DNA of 64,000 nucleotides from Bradyrhizobium sp. NFR13 (GCF_900114605.1 NZ_FOTP01000002.1:744001-808000), one strand, 5' to 3'; positions 33,997 through 43,459 are shown, numbered from the stretch's first letter. Numbers and translations: made by a program. Notes: generated from the sequence alone by a model not told the origin.

Positions 33997-34781
33997 GCGC
34001 CTGCCCCCACTTTACGCCGGCCGGTGACCCGCGCCGTCAGCCCGCTGGTCAGCGATGCGATCATCGCAAGCCCAAGCAATACGACGGTGGCCGCGCAGGC
34101 AAAGCCCGTCGCGCCATAGAACGCCTGCAACAGCACCACAGGATAGGTGCGCGACAGAAAGCCAGAGACCAGATTGGATAATTGAAATTCACCGATCGAC
34201 AGCGCTGCCACTGTCAGCATGCAGGACAGCAGGCTCGTATGCAGCTGCGGCAGTGTGACGTCCCACATACGTGCCGGAAACGATGCGCCGAGCGTTGCGG
34301 CTGCGTGCTCATATTCGGCGAGCCCGAGCTGATCCATATCGGCGACAAGAGCCGTCACCGTATAGGGCAGCGTCAATACGAGGTGCCCCGCCGCCAGCAG
34401 CCAAAAACTGCCGAGCCACGGCAATGCGTCCGACGAGAAGACGAGGATGAAGCCGAAAGCCAGAACCAGTTCGGGCACGGCAATCGGCATCAGCGTGACG
34501 ATCCGCGCCGCGAGCCGCACACCACCCCGCGCGCCGGCATGAATGGCGTAAGCGAGCGGCAGGCCGATCAGGATGTTGAGAATGCAGGTGGTCGCGACGA
34601 TCTTCAGGCTGGTGATGAAAGCGCGGCGAAAGCTGGGATCGCCGGCGACTTCCTGATACCAGCGCCAGGTGAAGCCTGACGGCAGTAGCGTCCCGCTCCA
34701 GACTTCTCCAAAAGAGCCGACGAACAACAACAGGACTGGCGCCGCGAGAAAAATCAGATAGGCGATCGCGACGAACGGCAC
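33993..34781 (-). CDS. ABC importer permease (PotC/FbpB-type)
   Basis: A 262-residue permease with six hydrophobic segments and the loop YEHAAATLGASFPARMWDVT that docks on the ATPase. It starts at a GTG (34781) and is the first gene of the operon. About 85 bases separate it from the end of the LOG-like gene; that gap, AT-rich at 34830-34866, should hold the operon promoter. Confidence 0.9.
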   Translation of the reverse strand: MPFVAIAYLIFLAAPVLLLFVGSFGEVWSGTLLPSGFTWRWYQEVAGDPSFRRAFITSLKIVATTCILNILIGLPLAYAIHAGARGGVRLAARIVTLMPIAVPELVLAFGFILVFSSDALPWLGSFWLLAAGHLVLTLPYTVTALVADMDQLGLAEYEHAAATLGASFPARMWDVTLPQLHTSLLSCMLTVAALSIGEFQLSNLVSGFLSRTYPVVLLQAFYGATGFACAATVVLLGLAMIASLTSGLTARVTGRRKVGAGA

Positions 34782-34866
34782 GAGCCATGTCCCCTGTCAA
34801 ATGTGATGCTGAAGTCTGCGCCTCAGTATAACGGCGGCATATCAGTTTTATGACGAGGTGACAAAG

Positions 34867-35490
34867 TTATGCATTTGCGAGAAGGCGCGCTGCAATGCGA
34901 GCGATGACGCCGTCGACATCAGCGACTCGCTCGACGGTATTCACCTCTGGCGCATCGGCCATCGCCAACACCAGGCGATTGAACTGTAATCCGAGCGCCA
35001 TCTCCGAGAGTGTACCAACGCCGCCGCCTATCGCGACCAGTACGAGACATGCCCGCGCGATAATTGCATTGCGTGCCGGGCCAATGCCCGTCGCGATGGG
35101 AATGGCGACATAGGGATTGGCTGCGTGCCACTCCTCGTCGGGCAACAGTCCGACAGGCATGCCGCCTTCCTGCGCGTGGCCCTTGCATGCCGCTTCCATC
35201 ACGCCGTTCTTGCCGCCGCACAACAGTTGCAGACCATGGCGCGCCAATGCTGCGCCCATCTGTTCGGCGAGATCGCGTTGCGCCTGTGTCGCGTCTCGCG
35301 GCCCGATGATGCCGATCGGCACACGGCGCAGCTTATGCATTGCCGCAAGCCGCAGCAGCGCTTCGGAAGGCGTCACGGCCTCGCCGCCCTGCTCCACCAC
35401 GGCGTCTCGCCACTTCAGCGCCAACGGATCGAATACCCGTGCACCATCGCTGAGCTGCTGCGTGCGCTCATTCCAGAACAATGCCTGCAT
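34867..35490 (-). CDS. LOG-like / TIGR00725-type Rossmann-fold protein
   Basis: A 207-residue soluble protein. VPIGIIGPRDATQAQRDLAE and LQLLCGGKNGVMEAA form the nucleotide-binding start, and GGGVGTLSEMALGLQF matches the PGGxGTxxE motif of LOG and TIGR00725 proteins (with Gly for Pro). LOG enzymes release cytokinin bases from their nucleotides; TIGR00725 relatives have no settled role. ATG 35490 was chosen since the preceding 13 codons overlap the end of gmk. It is the last gene of the mltG-yicC-gmk run. Confidence 0.72.
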   Translation of the reverse strand: MQALFWNERTQQLSDGARVFDPLALKWRDAVVEQGGEAVTPSEALLRLAAMHKLRRVPIGIIGPRDATQAQRDLAEQMGAALARHGLQLLCGGKNGVMEAACKGHAQEGGMPVGLLPDEEWHAANPYVAIPIATGIGPARNAIIARACLVLVAIGGGVGTLSEMALGLQFNRLVLAMADAPEVNTVERVADVDGVIARIAARLLANA

Positions 35491-35494
35491 GGTA

Positions 35495-36169
35495 TTAGCC
35501 TTCGAGTTCTTGCTGCAGCCCGCGCACAAAAGACGTCAGTCCGGTACGACGCTCGCGCTTCAGGCGTTCGGCCTTGAGGATCGACTGCACCTCGCTATAG
35601 GCCTCCTCCACATTGTGGTTGATGACAATGTAGTCGTATTCGGCCCAATGGCTCATCTCGTGGCTGGCGCGGCTCATGCGTCCACGGATCACTTCGTCGG
35701 AATCCTGCGCGCGGGTATGCAGACGCTTTTCGAGATCAGCCGCCGAGGGCGGCAGGATGAAAACGCTGACGACATCGGCCCGGGCTTTCTCACGCAGTTG
35801 CTGCGTACCCTGCCAGTCAATATCGAACAGCACGTCATTGCCGGCTGAGAGCGCGGCTTCCACCGGGGCACGTGGCGTGCCGTAGCGGTTATCGAACACG
35901 GTGGCCCATTCGAGCAATTCGTTGCTCTTGGCCATTTTCTCGAAGCGCGGCTTGTCGACAAACATGTAGTCCTTGCCGTCGACTTCCCCCGGGCGCATCT
36001 GCCGCGTCGTCGCCGACACGGACAATTGCAATCCCGGCATCCGGTCGATCAGCAGCCGCGTCAATGTTGTCTTGCCGGCACCCGATGGTGATGACAGCAC
36101 GAACATCAATCCGCGCCGTTCGACTCCATCAAAGCCAGCTTCTGCAGAATTTCGGCTGCCCCCGGACAT
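35495..36169 (-). CDS. gmk: Guanylate kinase
   Basis: A 224-residue enzyme that phosphorylates GMP to GDP with ATP. The P-loop SSPSGAGKTTL follows a 15-residue polar leader, and VSATTRQMRPGEVDGKDYMF and the GMP-binding region are typical. ATG 36169 has GGAG 5 bases upstream; a GTG at 36175 overlapping the yicC stop is the alternative. The gene follows yicC directly, the usual order. Confidence 0.96.
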   Translation of the reverse strand: MSGGSRNSAEAGFDGVERRGLMFVLSSPSGAGKTTLTRLLIDRMPGLQLSVSATTRQMRPGEVDGKDYMFVDKPRFEKMAKSNELLEWATVFDNRYGTPRAPVEAALSAGNDVLFDIDWQGTQQLREKARADVVSVFILPPSAADLEKRLHTRAQDSDEVIRGRMSRASHEMSHWAEYDYIVINHNVEEAYSEVQSILKAERLKRERRTGLTSFVRGLQQELEG

Positions 36170-36171
36170 GG

Positions 36172-37059
36172 TCACTCCAGATTCTGTACCTGTTCACGGA
36201 ATTGCTCGACCACGTTCTTCATCTCGAGGCCGGTGCTGGTTAATTCCAGATCATTCGATTTCGAGCAGCAGGTGTTGACCTCACGGTTGAACTCCTGCGC
36301 CAGAAAATCAAGCCGGCGGCCGACCGGCCCGCCCTTCTTGATCATCTCGCGCGACTGCGAAATGTGCGACGCGATACGATCGAGTTCTTCGCGGATGTCG
36401 GCTTTGGTCGCCATCATCAGCGCTTCCTGGTTCAGCCGATCGGAATCGAAACGATCCGAGGCTTCCAGCAGCGTCGCGATCTGTTCGGCAAGGCGTGCAC
36501 GGATCGCTTCGGGCTTGCGGCCCGGTGCGGCCTCGGCCTTCTGCGACAATGCCTCGATCTCGTTCAGACGCTGGGACAGGAGTTCGCCGAGTGTCGTGCC
36601 CTCGCGTTTGCGCATAGCGGCCAGCGCAGTGAGCGCCTCTTCAAACGCTGCAGCCACGGCAGCCTTCGCCGCCTTGTCCTCGGCCTCATCGGCCTCGGGC
36701 TCGACAACTTCGATGACACCCTTGATATTCATCAATCCATCGACGCTCGGCGCGACGGCGTCGATCTTTCCGGCGAGTTCAGCGGCAATGCGCAGCACCG
36801 AATTCAGCACCTCTTCGTTGATCTTCACGGTCGAAGCTGCGTTGCTGCGCTTGACGGTGAGGTTTGCGTAAACGGTCCCCCGCGACAGAACTTCGGTCGC
36901 GCGCTTGCGGGCAACCGCCTCGACTTCGTCGAAACCCGGGGGCATCCGGAAGCGCAGGTCGAAGCCCTTGGCATTGACGGACTTCAGCTCCCACTCGAAG
37001 CTGTAAGGCCCGCTGGTGCCGTGGCTTCGCGCAAAGCCGGTCATGCTCGACAACGCCAT
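36172..37059 (-). CDS. yicC: YicC family endoribonuclease
   Basis: The 295-residue protein starts MALSSMTGFARSHGTSGPYS and ends with EFNREVNTCCSKSNDLELTS, both conserved ends of the YicC/YloC family, which act as endoribonucleases on RNA in E. coli and Bacillus. The middle is helical and rich in Ala and Glu. It lies between mltG and gmk and its stop overlaps the possible GTG start of gmk. Confidence 0.93.
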   Translation of the reverse strand: MALSSMTGFARSHGTSGPYSFEWELKSVNAKGFDLRFRMPPGFDEVEAVARKRATEVLSRGTVYANLTVKRSNAASTVKINEEVLNSVLRIAAELAGKIDAVAPSVDGLMNIKGVIEVVEPEADEAEDKAAKAAVAAAFEEALTALAAMRKREGTTLGELLSQRLNEIEALSQKAEAAPGRKPEAIRARLAEQIATLLEASDRFDSDRLNQEALMMATKADIREELDRIASHISQSREMIKKGGPVGRRLDFLAQEFNREVNTCCSKSNDLELTSTGLEMKNVVEQFREQVQNLE

Positions 37060-37177
37060 CGCGGAACGTCTCCAAAAATACGAGTAAGATTCGCAAGGCG
37101 CGAACCGGCTCAGGTTAGGGCCTTTTCAGGCCAAGGGGAATTCGACACCGAATTCAGCGCAGGCTTGGTGGTACGGC

Positions 37178-38461
37178 CTATTGCTGAACAACCGGCGGTG
37201 TACCCGTCGACTGCGCAGCACCTTGACGGGCCGGCGCGGCTGGCGCAGGGGCCGTACGGGCACGCTGCTTGGCAGGGGCGGCGGGCCTGGCCGGGCTTGT
37301 AGCAGTTGCTGCAGCGGGATCCGTGGGAGCTCCGGCAGGCACAGCGGCGGCCTCTTCCGGCGGCTCGACGGCGTCGTTCTGGACGGCCTTCTCCATTGCG
37401 CGCAGCTTGCTGACGTTCTTCTGATGCGCGTCGTAGGTTTCGGTGAAGGTGTGCCCGCCGGTGCCGTCGGCCACGAAGAACAGGTCGCGGGTGCGTGCCG
37501 GATTGGCAGTCGCCTCGAGCGACGCACGGCCCGGATTGGCGATCGGGCCAGGCGGCAGGCCTTCCACCACATAGGTGTTGTAGGGCGACGGTTGCTGGAT
37601 CTCGCTGCGCTTGATCGGACGGCCGAGCGTACCCTTGCCGCCAACGATGCCATAGATGATCGTCGGATCGGACTGCAGCTTCATCTTCTGGCGCAGACGG
37701 TTGGCGAACACGGCGGCCACGCGGCTGCGCTCATCGGCGCGGCCGGTTTCCTTCTCGACAATCGAGGCGAGCGTCACCAGTTGCTCCGGCGTCTTCGCCG
37801 GAATGTCGACGTTACGGCGTTCCCAGACCTCGGCCAGCACGCGCTTCTGCAATTGCTGCATGCGCTGGATCACCTGGTCGCGGGGCGTGCCACGGGGGAA
37901 TTTGTAGGTCTCGGGCAACAACGTGCCCTCGCGCGGCATTTCACGGATCGAGCCGGTGAAGATGTCATTATCGGTCAGACGCGCAACGATCTGCTCGGAG
38001 GTCAGGCCTTCGGGGATCGTGATCGAATGTTGCACAACCTTGCCTTCGACGATGGTGCCGATGACGTCGCGCAGATTGGCGTTCTTCTGGAACAGATATT
38101 CGCCGGGTTTCAGTTCGGAGCTGGCTTTCAGCGCAAACACCGCGCCGATGAAAACCCAGCGATTCGCAGAGATCACGCCTTCGCGCAGCAGTGCTTCAGC
38201 AATGTCGCCCTTGCCCGCCCGCGCGGGGATATTGACGACCTTCTCTTCCTGCAGCGGTCCCGGCGCTTCGAGCGCCTGGCGACCATAGACGTAGGCCCCA
38301 CCTGCACCGAGCATGGCGATGATGATGATGGTGATGATGGCATTGCCGGCAACCACGAGTGGATTGCGCGCATGATCGGAACGCTTCGGCGGCGGCGGAA
38401 CCTGCTCCGGCTCCAGCGCAGCACGCGGACTCCTCGGCGAAATGGGCGGCCTCTCACTCAT
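37178..38461 (-). CDS. mltG: Endolytic murein transglycosylase MltG
   Basis: A 427-residue inner-membrane enzyme that cuts nascent glycan strands and sets their length. A membrane helix lies at about residues 38-58, a LysM-like part follows, and the catalytic Glu is in LASIVEKETG (236-238). The last 70 residues are Ala/Pro-rich and low complexity, an extension beyond the E. coli enzyme. ATG 38461 is preferred to the upstream frame start at 38503. It lies downstream of fabF as in most relatives. Confidence 0.94.
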   Translation of the reverse strand: MSERPPISPRSPRAALEPEQVPPPPKRSDHARNPLVVAGNAIITIIIIAMLGAGGAYVYGRQALEAPGPLQEEKVVNIPARAGKGDIAEALLREGVISANRWVFIGAVFALKASSELKPGEYLFQKNANLRDVIGTIVEGKVVQHSITIPEGLTSEQIVARLTDNDIFTGSIREMPREGTLLPETYKFPRGTPRDQVIQRMQQLQKRVLAEVWERRNVDIPAKTPEQLVTLASIVEKETGRADERSRVAAVFANRLRQKMKLQSDPTIIYGIVGGKGTLGRPIKRSEIQQPSPYNTYVVEGLPPGPIANPGRASLEATANPARTRDLFFVADGTGGHTFTETYDAHQKNVSKLRAMEKAVQNDAVEPPEEAAAVPAGAPTDPAAATATSPARPAAPAKQRARTAPAPAAPARQGAAQSTGTPPVVQQ

Positions 38462-38575
38462 CGATAGCACCTGATCCTGTCGGTTCAATCGTGACGGGGA
38501 CAAACACGATCTCCGTCAATAGCATACGCCCAGTGTAGGAATTTGCGCGGAATACGGCGAAACGGTGGAGGTTCT

Positions 38576-39841
38576 CTAACCAGCCACGCGCTGCAGGATC
38601 ACGGACGCATTAGTACCGCCGAAACCGAATGAATTCGACAAGGCAATATTGATCTCGCGCTTGCGCGGGGTCAACGCGACAAGATCGATCGCGGTTTCCA
38701 CCGATGGATTGTCGAGATTAATCGTCGGCGGCGCGATGTTATCCCGAATCGCAAGCACACAGAAGATGGCCTCGACTGCGCCGGCCGCACCGAGCAGATG
38801 GCCGATCGACGACTTCGTCGACGACATCGACACTTTCGAGGCGGCATTGCCGAGCAGGCGCTGAACCGCGCCCAGCTCGATCTCGTCGCCGAGCGGCGTC
38901 GAAGTGCCATGCGCATTGATGTAGTCGATGTCAGCCGCGGAAATGCCGGCGCGCTTCATCGCAGCGTTCATGCTGCGGAACGCACCATCGCCATCCGGGG
39001 TCGGCGACGTGATGTGATAGGCATCGCCCGACATCCCGTAGCCGATAATCTCGGCATAGACGCGTGCGCCGCGCGCCTTGGCATGCTCGTACTCTTCGAG
39101 CACCACGACACCGGCGCCCTCGCCCATGACGAAGCCATCGCGGTCCTTGTCATAAGGGCGCGACGCCTTCTCAGGCGCTTCGTTGAAATTGGTCGACAGC
39201 GCGCGTGCTGCCGCGAATCCGGCCATCGCCAAACGGCTGATCGGCGACTCGGTGCCGCCGGCGACCATGACATCGGCATCGCCGAGCGCGATCAGACGAC
39301 TGGCATCCCCAATCGCGTGCGCGCCGGTCGAACATGCCGTGACGACGGAGTGATTGGGGCCCTTGAGGCCGTGCTCGATCGAGACGTAGCCCGAAGCGAG
39401 ATTGATCAATCGGCCGGGAATGAAGAACGGCGACACTTTGCGCGGGCCGCGTTCTTTCAGAAGCAATGCGGTATCGGCAATGCCGGACAGACCGCCGATG
39501 CCGGAGCCGATCATCACACCAGTGGCGCAGCGATCGTCTTCATTGTCGGGGTGCCATTTGGCATCGTCGAGCGCCTGTTTGGCGGCGCACATCGCATAAA
39601 TAATGAAGTCGTCGACCTTGCGCTGGTCTTTCGGCTCCATCCACTGGTCGGGATTGAAGGTACCGCCCGTGCCGTCGCCGCGTGGAATCACGCAGGCGAT
39701 CTGGCTGGTGAGATCGGATACATCGAACGTATCGATGCGCTTTGCTCCGCTCTCACCGTTGAGGATGCGCTTCCAGGTCGGCTCGACGCCGCAGCCAAGT
39801 GGCGAAACCATGCCAAGGCCTGTGACGACCACCCGCCTCAT
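38576..39841 (-). CDS. fabF: Beta-ketoacyl-ACP synthase II
   Basis: A 421-residue condensing enzyme of fatty acid elongation that joins malonyl-ACP to acyl-ACP. Active-site Cys170 is in VTACSTGAHAIGDA; the two histidines are in NAHGTSTPLGD and SIGHLLGAAG. MRRVVVTGLGMVSPLG is the usual start, at ATG 39841. It follows acpP after 141 bases and precedes mltG. Confidence 0.97.
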   Translation of the reverse strand: MRRVVVTGLGMVSPLGCGVEPTWKRILNGESGAKRIDTFDVSDLTSQIACVIPRGDGTGGTFNPDQWMEPKDQRKVDDFIIYAMCAAKQALDDAKWHPDNEDDRCATGVMIGSGIGGLSGIADTALLLKERGPRKVSPFFIPGRLINLASGYVSIEHGLKGPNHSVVTACSTGAHAIGDASRLIALGDADVMVAGGTESPISRLAMAGFAAARALSTNFNEAPEKASRPYDKDRDGFVMGEGAGVVVLEEYEHAKARGARVYAEIIGYGMSGDAYHITSPTPDGDGAFRSMNAAMKRAGISAADIDYINAHGTSTPLGDEIELGAVQRLLGNAASKVSMSSTKSSIGHLLGAAGAVEAIFCVLAIRDNIAPPTINLDNPSVETAIDLVALTPRKREINIALSNSFGFGGTNASVILQRVAG

Positions 39842-39982
39842 TGTAGTACCTCCACGGCCCATGCTTGAGCCGCCTGTCTTTGAGTCAATGCGTCTTGAGC
39901 AAATACCTGCGCTTCACAGCAAGAAGCCGGTGGATCGCAAAACCGCAATCCGTCCGGCTTCAAAATGTGCCGCGCGAAAGCG

Positions 39983-40222
39983 TCAGCTCTTTGCGTTCTT
40001 CTCGAGAAACTTGGTGGCATCGCCGACGGTCAGAATCGTCTCGGCGGCGTCGTCCGGAATTTCGCAGCCGAACTCTTCTTCGAACGCCATCACGAGCTCG
40101 ACAGTATCAAGGCTGTCAGCGCCGAGATCATCGATGAAGCTCGCGGCATCGACCACCTTCTCGGGTTCGACACCAAGGTGTTCGACCACGATCTTCTTCA
40201 CTCGCTCGCCAATCTCGCTCAT
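39983..40222 (-). CDS. acpP: Acyl carrier protein
   Basis: A 79-residue acidic protein whose Ser37 in [20 protein letters not shown] takes the phosphopantetheine arm and carries growing acyl chains. Length and acidity are normal. ATG 40222 is the usual family start ([12 protein letters not shown]); a TTG two codons earlier is unlikely. It has its own 298-base upstream region with a 16-base palindrome, suggesting independent transcription from fabG. Confidence 0.98.
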   Translation of the reverse strand: MSEIGERVKKIVVEHLGVEPEKVVDAASFIDDLGADSLDTVELVMAFEEEFGCEIPDDAAETILTVGDATKFLEKNAKS

Positions 40223-40282
40223 CTTCAACCTCGTAATTGTTACATTGGGCCCGTCCGCAGACGATACGAGCCATCGTGGAGC

Positions 40283-40298
40283 GTTTAACTCGTTAAAC
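40283..40298. promoter_or_regulatory. 16-base palindrome upstream of acpP
   Basis: GTTTAAC-TC-GTTAAAC is a perfect 7-base inverted repeat with a 2-base centre, 61 bases before the acpP start, in the gap after fabG. It is AT-rich against a GC-rich background. It could be a regulator site or part of the acpP promoter region. Confidence 0.5.
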
Positions 40299-40500
40299 CT
40301 TGCGCAGTTGCGCGTCTTAAGGATTGACCCCGTCGTCCCGGACGGAGCCTCGCGAAAACGGCAGGCTCGTCCCCGCCAATATACAGGGTTTCAAATTCCT
40401 GCAATGGCCTTCTTTGCCCCACCGTAGAGGCTTCGGTTACCATACTTCATTTGGCTTGACCACATAGCCCGGCGACCGTCCAAACCTCAATTAAATCACG

Positions 40501-40520
40501 GCGTTGGGGTTCCCCAACGC
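40501..40520 (-). terminator. Hairpin directly after the fabG stop
   Basis: GCGTTGGGG-TT-CCCCAACGC forms a 9-base perfect stem with a 2-base centre touching the fabG stop codon. On the minus strand it is followed by CGTGATTTAATT, a weak U-run. It probably reduces readthrough from fabDG into acpP. Confidence 0.65.
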
Positions 40521-41258
40521 TTAGATCATCGCCATGCCACCATTGACATGAATCGTCTGTCCGGTGACGTAAGCCGCCTCATTTGAACTCAGATAGACCG
40601 CCGCTGCCGCAATATCTTCCGGCGAGCCGAGACGTCCTGCCGGCACCTTGGTCAGAATCGTTTCTCGCTGCTTGTCATTCAGCACATCGGTCATCGGCGT
40701 CGCGATGAAGCCGGGTGCAATGCAATTGGCCGTCACATTGCGCTTGGCGTATTCCGCACCCAGCGTCTTCATCATTCCGATCAGGCCGGCTTTCGCCGCA
40801 GTATAATTCCCCTGCCCGGGATTTCCGGTGACGCCGACCACCGAAGTGATCGCGATGATGCGGCCGAAGCGCTTGCGCATCATCAGCTTGGTGGCGGCGC
40901 GTGCGAGGCGGAAGGTTGCGGTCAGATTGACGTTGATAACGTCGTCCCAATCCTCATCCTTGAGCTGCACGAAGAGATTGTCGCGGGTGATGCCGGCATT
41001 GCTGACGAGAATGTCGAGCTGACCCATGGCCTTCTCGGCTGACGGCACCAGCTCCTCGACCTCAGCGGCGTTGGAGAGATTGCATGGCAGCACATGCGTG
41101 CGATCACCGAGCTTCGCGGCCAGCGTCTCCAGAACCGCCTTACGCGTTCCGGACAGCGCCACTGTCGCGCCCTGAGCATGCAGAGCCGTGGCGATAGCTT
41201 CGCCGATGCCGCCGGTCGCGCCGGTCACCAGCGCGGTTTTGCCTGTCAAATCGAACAT
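40521..41258 (-). CDS. fabG: 3-Oxoacyl-ACP reductase
   Basis: A 245-residue NADPH-dependent short-chain reductase of fatty acid synthesis. The cofactor loop TGATGGIGEAIA is at residues 12-23, and the tetrad Asn111, Ser139, Tyr152 and Lys156 is intact (NYTAAKAG). It follows fabD by 21 bases and forms the fabD-fabG unit, ending in a hairpin. Confidence 0.97.
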   Translation of the reverse strand: MFDLTGKTALVTGATGGIGEAIATALHAQGATVALSGTRKAVLETLAAKLGDRTHVLPCNLSNAAEVEELVPSAEKAMGQLDILVSNAGITRDNLFVQLKDEDWDDVINVNLTATFRLARAATKLMMRKRFGRIIAITSVVGVTGNPGQGNYTAAKAGLIGMMKTLGAEYAKRNVTANCIAPGFIATPMTDVLNDKQRETILTKVPAGRLGSPEDIAAAAVYLSSNEAAYVTGQTIHVNGGMAMI

Positions 41259-41279
41259 CTTGTCTTCTCCTCTGGCCGC

Positions 41280-42239
41280 TTACGCCGAACGCGCTGCTGC
41301 GAGCGCATCCTTGGCGGCGGCAATATCATTGGGTCCACCGACGGCCACCCCGACGGCGCCTTCGGCAATGCGTTTGACGAGTCCGCTCAGCACCTTGCCG
41401 GAGCCGACTTCGAGAAAGCGGGTCACGCCCTGGCCTGCCATATAGGATACGCATTCGCGCCAGCGCACGGTGCCGGTGACCTGCTCGACCAGACGGCGGC
41501 GGATTTCATCGGGATCCGAGATCGGGGCGGCCAACACGTTGGACACCAGCGGCGCCGCGGGCTTGTTGATCGTGACCTTGGCCAGCGCCTCAGCCATCAC
41601 GTCGGCGGCGGGCTGCATCAGGCTGCAATGGAACGGCGCCGACACTGGCAGCAGCATCGCTCGCTTCGCCCCCTTGGTCTTGGCGATTTCCAGGGCGCGT
41701 TCGACCGCAGCCTTGTTGCCGGACACAACCACCTGACCGCCGCCATTGTCGTTGGCGGCGTGGCAGACTTCGCCCTGTGCAGCTTCTTCAGCCACGGCCA
41801 CGGCAGTCTCGTAATCGAGCCCGAGTAAGGCCGCCATGGCGCCGACGCCCACCGGCACGGCCTTCTGCATGGCCAGACCGCGGGTCCGCAGCAGGCGCGC
41901 CGCGTCCGTGACGGACAAGCTTCCGGCCGCCGCCAGAGCGGAATATTCGCCGAGCGAGTGGCCCGCCACGAAGGCAGCATCTTTGGCCAGCGAGATACCG
42001 GCCTCGGCCTCGAGCACCCGCATGGTCGCCAGCGACACCGCCATCAGGGCCGGCTGGGCGTTTTCGGTCAATTGCAGGGTCTCGGCCGGGCCATCCCAGA
42101 TAATGCCGGTCAACTTCTCATTCAGGGCCGAATCGACCTCGTCGAACACGGCCTTGGCGGCGGGAAATGCATCCGCCAGCGCCTTGCCCATGCCGACAGC
42201 CTGGGAACCCTGCCCCGGAAATGTAAATGCTGCGGTCAT
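41280..42239 (-). CDS. fabD: Malonyl-CoA:ACP transacylase
   Basis: A 319-residue enzyme that loads malonyl groups onto ACP. TFPGQGSQAVGMG (residues 6-18) and the nucleophile Ser95 in GHSLGEYSALAAAG are typical, and the partner His lies in VSAPFHCSLM. It is the first gene of the leftward fab unit and divergent from rpsF over a 382-base gap. Confidence 0.97.
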   Translation of the reverse strand: MTAAFTFPGQGSQAVGMGKALADAFPAAKAVFDEVDSALNEKLTGIIWDGPAETLQLTENAQPALMAVSLATMRVLEAEAGISLAKDAAFVAGHSLGEYSALAAAGSLSVTDAARLLRTRGLAMQKAVPVGVGAMAALLGLDYETAVAVAEEAAQGEVCHAANDNGGGQVVVSGNKAAVERALEIAKTKGAKRAMLLPVSAPFHCSLMQPAADVMAEALAKVTINKPAAPLVSNVLAAPISDPDEIRRRLVEQVTGTVRWRECVSYMAGQGVTRFLEVGSGKVLSGLVKRIAEGAVGVAVGGPNDIAAAKDALAAARSA

Positions 42240-42621
42240 TGACGCCCCGTCATGTTTTTTGGCTTAAAGTCGTGCAAACGTGCGCCGTAAGACACTGGCA
42301 TGACCTGGAATGTCAAGTTGCAGCACCCGGGAAGGCACCAGAATCCAGGTTCCCGCCTCTCCCCGGAATCCCGGCATTTGCCCCTGTTTCGCTTGCCATT
42401 GCTGGAAAAATCCGTATAAGGCGCCGATCCGCAGATCCCGGCCGGGAGCTGAACGGACGATCACAGCAAAATCACCCTCAGATTTCTTTTGGCGGTTTGT
42501 TGAGATAGGGCCAGTCGGTCCGTCGTCCCGTGCTCCCGCCTTCTGAGCAATATCGAGTCCTTTCCATAAGGGTTCGAAGGGCTTGCCGCCGGGAAACGCG
42601 CTAACCTTGGAAAGGACAGCC
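42240..42621. promoter_or_regulatory. Divergent 382-base region between fabD and rpsF
   Basis: This gap holds the promoters of the fab cluster and of the rpsF-rpsR operon. A frame of 119 codons runs through it on the minus strand but covers the whole gap, starts inside the rpsF ribosome site and shows no recognisable protein features. The 60 bases before rpsF could carry the S6:S18 autoregulatory leader; I cannot confirm a structure by eye. Confidence 0.4.
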
Positions 42622-43089
42622 ATGCCTCTTTATGAGCATGTATTTCTCGCACGTCAGGATGCGAGCGCACAGCAGGTCGAAGACCTCACCACCCAGTTTA
42701 CGGGCATCGTCGAAGGTCTCGGCGGCAAGGTCGTGAAGATGGAAAATTGGGGCGTGCGCTCCCTGACCTATCGCATGAACAAGAATCGCAAGGCGCACTT
42801 TGTGCTCCTGAACATCGACGCTCCGTCGGCGGCCGTGACCGAAGTCGAGCGCCAGGAGCGGATCAGCGAAGACGTCATCCGTTATCTGACCGTCCGCGTC
42901 GAAGAGCACGAGGAAGGCCCATCAGCCATGATGCGCAAGGCCGATCGCGACCGTGAGCGCGACGACCGTGGCGGTGGCTTCCGTGGTGACCGCGAAGGCG
43001 GCTTCCGTGGCGACCGTGAAGGTGGTGGTTTCCGTGGTGACCGTGGTCCGCGCCGTTCGCGCGACGACGAAGCAGCGGTTGAGGAGTAA
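42622..43089 (+). CDS. rpsF: Ribosomal protein bS6 with Arg/Gly/Asp-rich tail
   Basis: A 155-residue small-subunit protein that pairs with bS18 in the platform. The S6 fold covers residues 1-100 ([20 protein letters not shown] at the start). The remaining 50 residues are a repetitive RDRERDD and FRGDREGG tail, longer than in E. coli bS6 and probably disordered. AAAGGA precedes ATG 42622. It is the first gene of the rpsF-rpsR operon. Confidence 0.96.
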   Translation: MPLYEHVFLARQDASAQQVEDLTTQFTGIVEGLGGKVVKMENWGVRSLTYRMNKNRKAHFVLLNIDAPSAAVTEVERQERISEDVIRYLTVRVEEHEEGPSAMMRKADRDRERDDRGGGFRGDREGGFRGDREGGGFRGDRGPRRSRDDEAAVEE

Positions 43090-43094
43090 GAATA

Positions 43095-43334
43095 ATGGCT
43101 GAAGCTGGTGCACGTCGTCCGTTTTTCCGCCGCCGCAAGACCTGCCCGTTCACGGGTCCGAACGCGCCGAAAATCGACTACAAGGATTCCAAGCTGTTGA
43201 TGCGTTACGTCTCCGAGCGCGGCAAGATCGTGCCGAGCCGCATCACTGCCGTCTCCGCCAAGAAGCAGCGTGAACTCGCCCGCGCCATCAAGCGCTCGCG
43301 TTTCCTCGGCCTGCTGCCCTACGTTATCCGCTAA
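43095..43334 (+). CDS. rpsR: Ribosomal protein bS18
   Basis: A 79-residue basic protein with [13 protein letters not shown] at the N terminus and [20 protein letters not shown] in the centre, typical of bS18. It starts 5 bases after rpsF with a GGAG ribosome site inside the rpsF end. A hairpin follows the stop. Confidence 0.97.
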   Translation: MAEAGARRPFFRRRKTCPFTGPNAPKIDYKDSKLLMRYVSERGKIVPSRITAVSAKKQRELARAIKRSRFLGLLPYVIR

Positions 43335-43344
43335 GGCGGTTTTC

Positions 43345-43369
43345 GGCCGGCGGCCTCGCGCCGCCGGTC
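43345..43369 (+). terminator. Hairpin after rpsR
   Basis: GGCCGGCGGC, loop CTCGC, GCCGCCGGTC (one G-U pair) is followed by GTTTCTATTTC. It may terminate part of the rpsFR transcripts and lower expression of the following membrane-protein gene. Confidence 0.65.
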
Positions 43370-43459
43370 GTTTCTATTTCTCATAAGGCTTCCGGGTCGT
43401 CCGGTCGCCGATGGTTGGGGCTTAGAGCCTCTAACCGCTCGAAGGGGGCGGGACAGCTG

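Noticed and set aside
37181-38467. 428-codon plus-strand frame over mltG
   Set aside because: It exactly shadows mltG, whose catalytic motif and membrane helix are clear.
38798-39868. 356-codon plus-strand frame over fabF
   Set aside because: It shadows fabF, which has all active-site residues.
42264-42623. 119-codon minus-strand frame between fabD and rpsF
   Set aside because: It fills a divergent promoter region and begins in the rpsF start codon area; no protein features were seen.
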